A stretch of 64,000 nt of DNA from Sphingomonas_E sp042693015. GTDB lineage: Bacteria; Pseudomonadota; Alphaproteobacteria; Sphingomonadales; Sphingomonadaceae. The translations under genes and the position numbers were made by a program. Position 1 is the first letter of the stretch. The number at the start of each line of letters is the position of its first letter. Of the stretch, positions 1 through 8,300 are shown piece by piece. The notes under the pieces were generated by a model. That model had not been told where the DNA came from. It searched no databases and was given only the letters and a program-made list of their open reading frames with translations. The DNA lies in assembly GCF_042693015.1 (NCBI RefSeq), contig NZ_CP170544.1, forward strand, positions 1,116,001 through 1,180,000, written 5' to 3'.

Positions 1-1
1 C

Positions 2-1276
2 AAGGTGCTCCACCCGATCGCGGGGCGGCCGATGCTGAGCCATTTGCTGGCTTCGGTGGATGCGTTGGGGCCGGTGGCGAAGGTGGTTGTCGTCGGTGCA
101 GGGCGGGAGCAGGTCGAGAGCCAGGTCGAGACTGAAATCGCGGTGGTGGTGCAGGAGCCGCAACTCGGCACCGGCCATGCAGTCCAACAGGCCGAGCCGG
201 CGCTGTTGGATTTCGACGGTGACGTTCTCGTGCTCTACGGCGATGTTCCGCTGGTGCGGCCCGAGACGATGGCGCGGATGCTCGACCGGCTCGATGCGGC
301 CGATGCGCCGGCATGCGTGGTGCTGGGTTTCCGCCCCGCCGATCCGCTGGCTTATGGCCGGATCATCGCGGACGACGGCGTGATCGCCAAGATGGTGGAA
401 TATAAGGATGCGACGCCCGAGGAACGGGCGGTAACGCTCTGCAATTCCGGCCTGATGGCGGTTCGCGCCAAGGATCTGTGGGCACTGCTCGCGCGCGTCG
501 GCAACGACAATGCAGCGGGAGAATATTATTTGCCCGACGTGGTGATGCTGGCGTTGGCCGACAGGCGGCGTTCGGCGGTGATCGAGGCCGAGGCCTGGGA
601 AGTCGCCGGCGTCAACAGTCGCGCCGAACTGGCTGCGGTTGAGGCCGAATGGCAGCAGCGGCGGCGTGCACTGGCGATGGCCGATGGCGCCACGCTGATT
701 GCGCCGGAGACGGTGTGGTTCAGCCATGATACGAAGATCGGCCGTGATGTGGTTGTAGAACCGCAGGTTTTCTTCGGTCCCGGCGTCACGATCGGCGATC
801 GCGTCAGCATCCACGGCTTTTCCCATATCGAGGGTGCGACCGTGGGCGAGGGCGCGGAGATCGGACCTTATGCCCGGCTGCGCCCTGGTGCTGACGTGGG
901 TGAAAAGGCCAAGGTCGGCAATTTCGTCGAGATGAAGAAGGCGAAGCTCGGCAAGGGTGCAAAGGCCAACCACCTTACCTATCTGGGCGATGCCGAGGTT
1001 GGCGAGGGCGCCAATATCGGTGCGGGCACGATCACCTGCAATTATGACGGATATTTCAAATATCCGACGAAGATCGGCGCCGGCGCGTTCATCGGATCGA
1101 ACAGCGCGCTGGTGGCTCCGGTGGCGATCGGCGACGGCGCGATCATCGGCGCGGGATCGGTGGTGACGCGCGACGTGCCCGCCGATGCGCTGGGCGTGGC
1201 GCGCGGGGCGCAGGAGGTGAAGCCGGGCTGGGCGGCAAGGTTCCGCGCGGCCATGGCGAAGAAGAAGGCCGGCTGA
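2..1276 (+). CDS. glmU: Bifunctional GlmU (N-acetylglucosamine-1-P uridylyltransferase / glucosamine-1-P acetyltransferase), 5' partial
   Basis: Makes UDP-N-acetylglucosamine in two steps: C-terminal acetylation of glucosamine-1-phosphate, then N-terminal uridylyl transfer; cytoplasmic, feeding peptidoglycan and lipid A. The frame is open at the window edge (first visible residues KVLHPIAGRPM), so the start and the N-terminal nucleotide-binding signature, roughly 25 residues in the family, lie outside. Visible are the pyrophosphorylase segment with LYGDVPL and the GTGHAV region, then from about residue 245 the hexapeptide repeats of the left-handed beta-helix (TIGDRVSIHG, GANIGAGTITCNYDG). 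The basic C-terminal tail is typical. It is followed after 46 bp by glmS, the preceding step of the pathway, so the two probably form an operon. Nothing looks broken. Confidence 0.97.
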   Translation, partial: KVLHPIAGRPMLSHLLASVDALGPVAKVVVVGAGREQVESQVETEIAVVVQEPQLGTGHAVQQAEPALLDFDGDVLVLYGDVPLVRPETMARMLDRLDAADAPACVVLGFRPADPLAYGRIIADDGVIAKMVEYKDATPEERAVTLCNSGLMAVRAKDLWALLARVGNDNAAGEYYLPDVVMLALADRRRSAVIEAEAWEVAGVNSRAELAAVEAEWQQRRRALAMADGATLIAPETVWFSHDTKIGRDVVVEPQVFFGPGVTIGDRVSIHGFSHIEGATVGEGAEIGPYARLRPGADVGEKAKVGNFVEMKKAKLGKGAKANHLTYLGDAEVGEGANIGAGTITCNYDGYFKYPTKIGAGAFIGSNSALVAPVAIGDGAIIGAGSVVTRDVPADALGVARGAQEVKPGWAARFRAAMAKKKAG

Positions 1277-1322
1277 CGCCGCGCCTGGTTACAATCAAGA
1301 ATGCGGGGACGAGCGAGCATCT

Positions 1323-3146
1323 ATGTGCGGCATCATCGGTATCATCGGGCGTGAAGATGTGGCGGACCGGCTGCTGGCCGGGCTGAGGCGGCTGGAGTAT
1401 CGCGGCTATGACTCTTCCGGCATCGCGACGGTGCATGATGGCGTGCTCGATCGACAGCGTGCCGAGGGCAAGCTGGACAATCTGGCGAAGAAGCTGGCGG
1501 CGACGCCGCTCACTGGAACCGTCGGCATCGCCCACACCCGTTGGGCGACGCATGGCGCGCCGACCGAGGACAATGCGCATCCGCACATCGTCGGCGAGGT
1601 GACGCTGGTCCACAACGGTATCATCGAGAATTTCAAGCCTTTGCGCGACGAACTGATAGCGGAGGGACGCACCTTCGCCAGCCAGACCGATACCGAGGTG
1701 GTGGCCCATCTGGTCGACCGCGAGCTCCAGCGCGGCGTGAGCCCCGAGGAAGCCGTGAAGGTGGTGTTGCCGCGTCTGCATGGCGCGTTCGCGCTTGCCT
1801 TCCTGTTCCGCAGCCACCCCGACCTTCTGATCGGCGCCCGGCTCGGTGCGCCTCTGGTTGTCGGCTATGGCGAGGGTGAGACCTATTTGGGGTCGGATGC
1901 GCTCGCGCTGGCGCCGCTCACCCAGAAGATCGCCTATCTGGAAGAGGGCGACTGGGCGGTGCTGACTCGCGACGCCGTGACGATCCATGACCGTGACAAC
2001 GAGGTGGTAAAGCGCGAGGCGACGCTTTCCGGCTTGACCGGGGCGCTGATCGACAAGGGCAATCACCGCCATTTCATGCAGAAGGAGATCTTTGAGCAGC
2101 CGGTGGTGGTGGCGCAGACGCTGGGCTCCTACCTCCGCCCGCTGGCCGGCGAAGTGGCGCTGCCGATCCCCGAATTCGATTTCGCCCAGATCCGCCGCGT
2201 CACGATCGTCGCCTGCGGGACGAGCTTTTACGCTGGCATGGTCGCAAAATACTGGTTCGAGCAGTTTGCGCGGGTTCCGGTCGATCTCGATGTCGCATCC
2301 GAATTCCGTTATCGCGAGCCGGTGCTGGAGGAAGGCGGGCTGGCCCTGTTCATTAGCCAGTCCGGGGAGACGGCGGACACGCTTGCGGCGCTGCGACACG
2401 CCCGATCTGCCGGGCAGAAGATTGCCGTTGTCGTCAATGTGCCGACGAGTTCGATGGCGCGCGAGGCGGACCTGCTGCTGCCCACCCATGCCGGGCCGGA
2501 GATCGGCGTGGCTTCGACCAAGGCCTTCACTTGCCAGTTGGCGGTGCTGGCCGCGCTGGCCGCCAATTTCGCCCGCGCCAAGGGGCGGATGAACAAGGAA
2601 GACGAGCAGGAGATCGTCCGCCATCTTGCCGAGGCACCGGCGGCGATGAACGCGGCACTCGCCCATGACCAGGATATCGAGGCGCTGGCGCCGCTGATCG
2701 CCAAGGCGCGCGACGTGCTCTATCTCGGTCGCGGGCCGGATTATCCGATGGCACTGGAAGGCGCGCTAAAACTCAAGGAAATCAGTTACATTCACGCCGA
2801 AGGTTATGCGGCGGGCGAGATGAAGCATGGGCCGATCGCCTTGATCGACGAGCATGTGCCGGTGATCGTGATCGCGCCTTCAGGGCCGCTGTTCGACAAG
2901 ACCGTGTCGAACATGCAGGAGGTGCAGGCGCGCGGCGGCAAGGTGGTGCTGATTTCCGACGCGGCGGGCATCGCGGCGGCGGGCGAGGGCACTGTCGCGA
3001 CGATCGAGATGCCGCTGGTCCATCCGTTGATCGCCCCACTCGTCTATGCCGTGCCGGTGCAGTTGCTGGCCTATCATGTCGCGGTCGCGAAGGGCACGGA
3101 TGTCGATCAGCCGCGGAACCTCGCCAAGTCCGTCACCGTGGAGTGA
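1323..3146 (+). CDS. glmS: Glutamine--fructose-6-phosphate aminotransferase (isomerizing) GlmS
   Basis: Converts fructose-6-phosphate and glutamine into glucosamine-6-phosphate, the entry step of amino-sugar synthesis. At 607 residues it matches the family's usual length. The start MCGIIGIIG places the catalytic Cys at position 2 of the mature class-II glutamine amidotransferase domain (about 1-220), with the RWATHG substrate loop visible near residue 73. Two SIS sugar-isomerase domains follow (about 285-430 and 455-600), with CGTSFYAG and the SQSGETADT phosphosugar loop. The C-terminus DQPRNLAKSVTVE is the conserved GlmS tail. The ATG is the only start that exposes Cys2. No glmS ribozyme-like leader is visible in the 46-bp gap after glmU. 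Confidence 0.98.
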   Translation: MCGIIGIIGREDVADRLLAGLRRLEYRGYDSSGIATVHDGVLDRQRAEGKLDNLAKKLAATPLTGTVGIAHTRWATHGAPTEDNAHPHIVGEVTLVHNGIIENFKPLRDELIAEGRTFASQTDTEVVAHLVDRELQRGVSPEEAVKVVLPRLHGAFALAFLFRSHPDLLIGARLGAPLVVGYGEGETYLGSDALALAPLTQKIAYLEEGDWAVLTRDAVTIHDRDNEVVKREATLSGLTGALIDKGNHRHFMQKEIFEQPVVVAQTLGSYLRPLAGEVALPIPEFDFAQIRRVTIVACGTSFYAGMVAKYWFEQFARVPVDLDVASEFRYREPVLEEGGLALFISQSGETADTLAALRHARSAGQKIAVVVNVPTSSMAREADLLLPTHAGPEIGVASTKAFTCQLAVLAALAANFARAKGRMNKEDEQEIVRHLAEAPAAMNAALAHDQDIEALAPLIAKARDVLYLGRGPDYPMALEGALKLKEISYIHAEGYAAGEMKHGPIALIDEHVPVIVIAPSGPLFDKTVSNMQEVQARGGKVVLISDAAGIAAAGEGTVATIEMPLVHPLIAPLVYAVPVQLLAYHVAVAKGTDVDQPRNLAKSVTVE

Positions 3147-3286
3147 TCGGCGCCGGCAGGCGATTTCGCGTTCGCCGACACGAATTATAGGATATTTTGC
3201 GCTCTCCGCTGGTTGATGCGGGGTCGTGTGGAAAATCGCGCAGGGAAATGCGCGGCCTGCGACCAATCTATCGACAGGAGAGACAC

Positions 3287-3649
3287 ATGAAATATGCAGC
3301 GATCCTTGCCTGCGCCGCCCTGACCATGGCCGTTCCGGCTCTGGCTGGTGACGCGAATACCGCCGACGCCAATGGCGACGGCAAGGTCAGCAAGGCCGAA
3401 TTCGATGCCTCGGCCAAGGCCGATTGGACCAAGATGGACAAGGACGGCAACGGCCAGATTTCGGCCGCCGAAGCCGGCGATCATGCGGCCAAGTGGAAAT
3501 CGGCCGACACCAATGGCGATGGCCAGATTTCCGCGGACGAATATATGGCCAAGAAATCAGCCTGGTTTGCAAAGGCCGACGCCGACAAGGACGGCACGAT
3601 CTCGCAGGCCGAGCATCATGCGGCGATGGCCGCGAAGAAGGGTTCCTAG
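3287..3649 (+). CDS. Secreted four-EF-hand calcium-binding protein
   Basis: A 120-residue protein with a cleavable signal peptide (about residues 1-20, ending PALA) and four EF-hand loops of the DxDxDG...E type at about residues 27-38, 51-62, 74-85 and 98-109. All four keep acidic residues at positions 1, 3 and 5 and Glu at position 12, so all may bind Ca2+. Export suggests periplasmic calcium buffering or a calcium-dependent structural role; the actual function is unknown. The ATG at 3287 was chosen because AGGAG lies just upstream and because the in-frame extension would bury the signal peptide. It stands alone after glmS (140-bp gap) and ends in a strong intrinsic terminator, so it is probably monocistronic. 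Confidence 0.9.
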   Translation: MKYAAILACAALTMAVPALAGDANTADANGDGKVSKAEFDASAKADWTKMDKDGNGQISAAEAGDHAAKWKSADTNGDGQISADEYMAKKSAWFAKADADKDGTISQAEHHAAMAAKKGS

Positions 3650-3661
3650 GCCTGACTTTGG

Positions 3662-3706
3662 AAGGAGCCCGTCCCGCCAGCCGGGGCGGGTTCCTTGAGT
3701 TTTTTC
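3662..3706 (+). terminator. Intrinsic terminator of the EF-hand gene
   Basis: Arms 3662-3675 and 3683-3696 form a 14-bp stem with two G-T wobbles around a 7-nt loop, followed shortly by a run of six T at 3700-3705. It starts 13 bp after the stop codon. This is the clearest rho-independent terminator in the window. Confidence 0.9.
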
Positions 3707-3810
3707 TAGGCGGGGTGGGAATTTCGATGGTGATCGACCGTCGGGTTTCGGGAGGCCGTGCCGGAGCGTCTAACCTCGGCTTAGCCGGGGAAGGCGGACA
3801 CGACCTTTTC

Positions 3811-3849
3811 GTCACCCCGGACTTACCCCGGAACAAGTCCGGGATGACG
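3811..3849. repeat. Dispersed palindromic repeat (GTCACCCCGGACTT type)
   Basis: An inverted repeat with arms GTCACCCCGGACTT and AAGTCCGGGATGAC separated by a short CCGG-containing loop. Elements with this core are common between genes in sphingomonad genomes (recalled, not checked). There is no T-run, so it is more likely a dispersed repeat than a dedicated terminator. Confidence 0.65.
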
Positions 3850-3961
3850 GAAACGGGGATGGATGTCTGCAAAGCCGTTGCGTCCCGACAGGCAGGAATT
3901 CGGCAGATTATGCGGATGCAGCCCCGGCAGTCGCTACCCGAATTCGTTCATGCCGCCTAAT

Positions 3962-4609
3962 TCAGCTGAGCTTGCTGGCGTAAATCAGCGTGTTCTCGCC
4001 CAGCTTGGCCATGACTTCGGTCTTGACGCTGTCGCCGACGGCGAAACAGCCCTGGCTTCGACCCAATTTGCCGCGTGCCGTGGCGATGCCCGGTTCCGCA
4101 TACCATGCGCCATGAACGACGATCGCACGGGAAAGGGCGTTGTTGTTGGTGGGGTCGAGGCCGATCAGGCGCTGCGACGGGCCGTGCTTTCCGACATAAT
4201 AAGAGCTTGTCACGAACGCGCCGGAGGATGACGCGTTCGATCCGGGCTGGTTCGAAAAGCGTTCGAGCCAGCCGCTATGATCGGGGTCCGATCCGCTGCC
4301 ATGGGCGACCAGATAGGAGTCGGTCTTTCCGCTGATCAGATCGACAAGGTGGAAGCGCGGTGCCGAAGAGGCGGCGTTGAAATCGACCAGCGCCAGGCGA
4401 TTGCGGTTGCGGATTTCGCTGTGCCGATCCATCGCGGCGCGGGCCTGAGCCAGCAGATCCGGGGCAAGGCCGGCGGGAAGCTTCACCACAGGAGGCGTTG
4501 CCGGCATTGCGGTCTGCGCCAGCATCGAGGCGGACTCACAGGCGGTGTCGACTGCGCCCGCGAGGAGCGCGGACGATGCGAACAGAAAGCGGCGGCGATC
4601 AAGATCCAT
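3962..4609 (-). CDS. L,D-transpeptidase-like murein catalytic domain protein (YkuD_2 type), Tat-type signal
   Basis: A 215-residue protein resembling the murein L,D-transpeptidase catalytic domain family, which crosslinks or modifies peptidoglycan in the periplasm through a Cys thiol. The C-terminal half carries VVHGAWYAEP followed by GRSQGCFAV, where the Cys is the predicted nucleophile and the preceding His and Ser fit the family pattern. The start at 4609 (MDLDRRRFLFASSALLAGA) was preferred over an upstream GTG-type start because it gives a twin-arginine-like signal (RRRFLF) right at the N-terminus. The Shine-Dalgarno is weak. It is transcribed away from the HTH gene at 4739. Substrate specificity cannot be read from sequence. 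Confidence 0.85.
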   Translation of the reverse strand: MDLDRRRFLFASSALLAGAVDTACESASMLAQTAMPATPPVVKLPAGLAPDLLAQARAAMDRHSEIRNRNRLALVDFNAASSAPRFHLVDLISGKTDSYLVAHGSGSDPDHSGWLERFSNQPGSNASSSGAFVTSSYYVGKHGPSQRLIGLDPTNNNALSRAIVVHGAWYAEPGIATARGKLGRSQGCFAVGDSVKTEVMAKLGENTLIYASKLS

Positions 4610-4738
4610 AGTGCCCGGCGCAATAGCTGCCAGGGCGGGATAAGGTCTTTGCCGGATGTCCGGATCATCGCGCAAAGTCTTGCGCGGCGCTCGACCTGCC
4701 GTCATGCCTTGACGGCGAGGGCCTTTGCGGAGGGTGGC

Positions 4739-5311
4739 ATGCGAGACAGCGCCAGATCGCCGGTATCCAACAGCGCCTATCGGGAGGCGGTTTCACTGAT
4801 CGTCCGGCGAATCCAGCAGACCCATGGCTTGAGCGACAGCCAATTGGCGGAGCGGATCTCCTGTTCGGCCGGGACGGTCAAGAATGCCCGCAACCGGGCG
4901 ACCAATATGGATGCCGTGACGCTCGCCAATGTCGAGCGGGCCTTTGGGCCGGGGGCGATCGATCCCTTCCTGGCGCTGGCCGGCACGCGATCCCATCCCG
5001 TCACTTCGTCGATCGAGAAACTGCACCCGACCCTGGCGATCGTCGAGGCGCTCCACCGGATCATCGAGAAGCAGTCGCCCGACAGTGAGGGCGGGACGAA
5101 GATCACGTCGCGCGAACTGCTGTCGATCCTGAACGAATTGCGCAGCGCCCGCAGCGCGTTCGATGCGCTGATCATGATTGCGGACCCATCGCTGGACAGC
5201 GACGAGGCGCCATTCCGCCACAAGCGATTGAAGCGCGTCGCTTTGATCCATACGCAGGGAGACAGCCTCGCCCACGCAAGGATCGTCGAGGCGGACGAGG
5301 ATGCGGCCTAG
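4739..5311 (+). CDS. Small helix-turn-helix protein, function unknown
   Basis: A 190-residue soluble protein. Residues about 12-60 look like a phage-repressor/XRE-like helix-turn-helix (LSDSQLAERISCSAGTVKNA), followed by a helical region of unknown role and a basic segment (FRHKRLKRVALIHTQGDS). The ATG at 4739 follows GAGGG at good spacing; a much longer in-frame extension upstream runs antisense through the transpeptidase gene and is not credible. No phage genes surround it, so it is more likely a host regulator than a prophage remnant. Its divergent orientation to the L,D-transpeptidase gene (129-bp gap) hints at, but does not show, a regulatory link. Confidence 0.7.
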   Translation: MRDSARSPVSNSAYREAVSLIVRRIQQTHGLSDSQLAERISCSAGTVKNARNRATNMDAVTLANVERAFGPGAIDPFLALAGTRSHPVTSSIEKLHPTLAIVEALHRIIEKQSPDSEGGTKITSRELLSILNELRSARSAFDALIMIADPSLDSDEAPFRHKRLKRVALIHTQGDSLAHARIVEADEDAA

Positions 5312-5326
5312 GCGCTGAGGGAGCGG

Positions 5327-5350
5327 GGCGAGAGCAAACCTGCTCCCGCC
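5327..5350. terminator. Possible terminator hairpin between convergent genes
   Basis: Arms 5327-5336 and 5341-5350 pair at nine of ten positions around an AACC loop, in the 51-bp gap between the HTH gene and the end of the deca-heme gene. T-runs are poor on both sides, so this is a weak call. Confidence 0.4.
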
Positions 5351-5362
5351 GTCTCGATTTAG

Positions 5363-8300
5363 TTAGCGCGCCGCCCGTCGCACCGGCAGCCAATCGGTGA
5401 AGGACGGCGTGTCGACGACCTTGTAGGGGAAGCCCTTCCGGTTGAGGAACAGCCGCTCCATCTCCGGCCGGGTGAACGGGCGCGAGCCCAAGCGGCCGAA
5501 GATGGCCATCTGGCCACCGCTTTCATCGACAGCGCGGTCGCGATCGAGGCCCTTCGACATGGCGAGCGCGGGCGAATTGGTCTTGGCCCAGGCGATCAGT
5601 TCCGGCACCGGCGCGGGCGAGAAGCCGTAGAAATTGGGCTGGCTCGCCGGCGAGGTGAGTTGCAGCACCTTCATGCCGTTCCGCCCGTCCGCGACATAAG
5701 CGAAGAGCGAGGCGTTGGTGGTGCCGACCACGACATCCTCAGCATCGTTCAGTTCGTGCGCGGTGCCGGCGAAAGTGACCTTCTGGAAGATCGCTGGCTT
5801 TTCCGGGTTCTTGATGTCGAGGATGACGAGCCCGTCCTGCTTGGCCGCGACATAGGCATAGGTGCGGGCCAGATAGATGCGCTGCGGGTTGGCGAGCGGC
5901 ACCGTTGCTTCCGGGATCGGCCGGGGCAAGGCGAGGTTGGTGACATCGAACAGCAGCACGCCGTCCGCGCTCGACACCCAGAGGTAGCGGAACTGGATGG
6001 CGGACGCGCGGGCGTCGCGCACCGGTAGCACCGCCGAAAGCTTCGGGTTCAGCGGATCGTCGATATTGACCACGACCAGGCCGGCATCGGCGGTGATATA
6101 AGCGTAATGGCCGCCGAGCGTGATGTGGCGGGCGCCCTTCAGCACCCCATTCTCGTTCCACACCGCATCGCGCTTGAAGAAGTTGTTGCGCGGCTCGCCA
6201 TCGGCCAGCGTGTCGACATTGACGACGATCAGGCCCTCCACCGCATCCGTCACGAAGGCATAGTGATAGATCGGGTGGAAGGGCTGTTCCTGGTTGAGCT
6301 TGCGCAGCTCCTCGGTGTTCCGGGTCGGCGCGATCGCCTGCATCGTCGGGATCGCCATGCAGGTGGCATTGGGCGACTTGATCTGGAGATCCTGGCCGAG
6401 CGGCGAGACCGGCGCGCGGATGATCCGTTCGGAGAAGCCCTTGTTGGCGATCGAGGCGACGTCATAGGCCTCGAACCCGCCCTTGCCCTGTGCCACGAAC
6501 ATATATTCGCCGCGGAGCTGGAGGCAGCGGACGCCATCCGAGGTGCCCTGGTGGGTGTTGGCGAACTCCTCCATGGCGTGGGTCTCGCCCGACAATTTCT
6601 TGTCGAAGCGCTTGCCGCGGCGCCATTCGATCAGTTCGCGGCCATGATCCTGATGCGCCTTCCAGTAATCGGGATAGGCATATTTGTGGAGGTAGGAGCC
6701 GATCACCGCCTGCGGCTCGTCCCACTCCGTCACGCGGATCGCCTGGAAGCCGCCTTCGAGGCCCGTCCATGCGTTCATGCCGACGAAATTGACGAAGTTG
6801 GTGCCGAGCAGCAGCGTCTGCGTCATGATCGCATTATTGTCGTTCGCGGCCGACAAATGGCAGTCGGTGCAGGTCTTCGTCTCATTCTTGCGCACGGTGT
6901 GCGGGAAGTGCGGGGCGAAGGCCTGGGACGAGAAGCCGATCGCCGAGATCGGCGGCTGCTGGATATAGATCCGCTCGCGATTGATGTTGGTCGACGACAG
7001 CACCAGCGCGGAGGTCGACCGGACCGGCGCGATCTGGTTGCCCTTGGTGGTCTGGTGGCGGCCGAGCTGGAACATCTCGTCGCGCGCGACCTGCGGGTTG
7101 TAGGTAGCGAAGTTGCGCGTCTCGATGCCATCATATTTGTGGCTGCTGGTCTTCCAGTTCGCCTCGATCGGCAAATGGCAGCCACCGCACGATGTCGTCC
7201 AGGACAGGTGGCACGTGAAGCAGGCCATGTCCGGGTCCTTGTGCGCGCGATCCTCCATCGCGACGCCGGGGCCGAAAGCATATTTGCCGGTTTCGGCACC
7301 TTCCTTCGACATCAGCTTGGCGCGCGCGGCCTTCAGGTTGAAATGCGGATTGCCCTCGGTCACCGCATCCTTGACGAGGCTGACTTCCCATTCGAGCTTG
7401 GGATCGACGATCGAGCGCTGGATGAGGACGCGCTGGCCGCCTTTCTCCACCCACTCGAAGCGGCGCTTGCCATCCCAATTGCGGAGCAGCGACAGATTAT
7501 TGCCGCCCGGCCGCGCGGCGGGGCCAGAGGTGAGCAGGGTCGGATAGGCGTCGGCGGTGCCGTGGCAATCCTTGCAGCCGATTTCGATCGCGTTGGCGAC
7601 CTCGCCATAGATCAGGCCGTTGCCGTGGCTGTCCTGCGCGAAGTGGCAATCGGCGCACTGCAGGCCCTTTTCGGCGTGGATATCCATCATGTGGATCGCC
7701 TTGCCGGGCTGTTCGCCGACATCGGCGAAGAGCTTCTTGGCCTTGAGATCGAGATCCGGATCGGACGGATCGACGACATTGCCATGTTCGTCGACGAACT
7801 GGCCGCCCGCATTCTTGCGGTAGAGGCGGAATTTCTCCGGATCGTCCGACTTGACGATGTTACCGGAGGCGTCGAGCAGATTGCCTTCGCGATCGCGCTT
7901 GAAGATGGCGCGGAAGTTCCAGCCATGGCCGTGATAATCGGCGAACTGGGTGTCCTTCGCCCGCAAATTCACATTGTCATAGACGTTGCGGAGGAAATCG
8001 ACGTCCGCCCACAGGCCGCGGGGAGACGCGCCCTCCGGGTTGCGATCGAGCACCGCGTGAACCTCGGCCGCGGTCGGATATTTCTGCTTCTTGTAATAGT
8101 CGGCGGGCTTGCCGTGCGGAGGCGGCAGCGGGTTTTCCGGGTTCGGCCACATCAGGGGCGCGTCGGACTCATAGTCCCACATCGTGTAGCCGAGATAGGA
8201 GTTCAGGAAGATGTTGGGCTGGTGCATGTGGCAGTTCATGCACTGCGCCGTCGGGATCGCGCGTGTGAAGGCGTGCTGGATGGGGTGACCCTTCTCCTTG

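Larger units (their letters stand above)
3650..3961. other. Intergenic stretch between EF-hand gene and L,D-transpeptidase
   Basis: About 312 bp without a convincing gene. It holds the intrinsic terminator at 3662-3706 and a sphingomonad-type palindromic repeat at 3811-3849. An open frame crosses it, but it lacks coding character and ends at the repeat-rich region. Confidence 0.6.

Noticed and set aside
4277..4738. N-terminal extension of the HTH protein
   Set aside because: It would run antisense through the L,D-transpeptidase gene, while the ATG at 4739 has a ribosome-binding site and matches a clean domain start.
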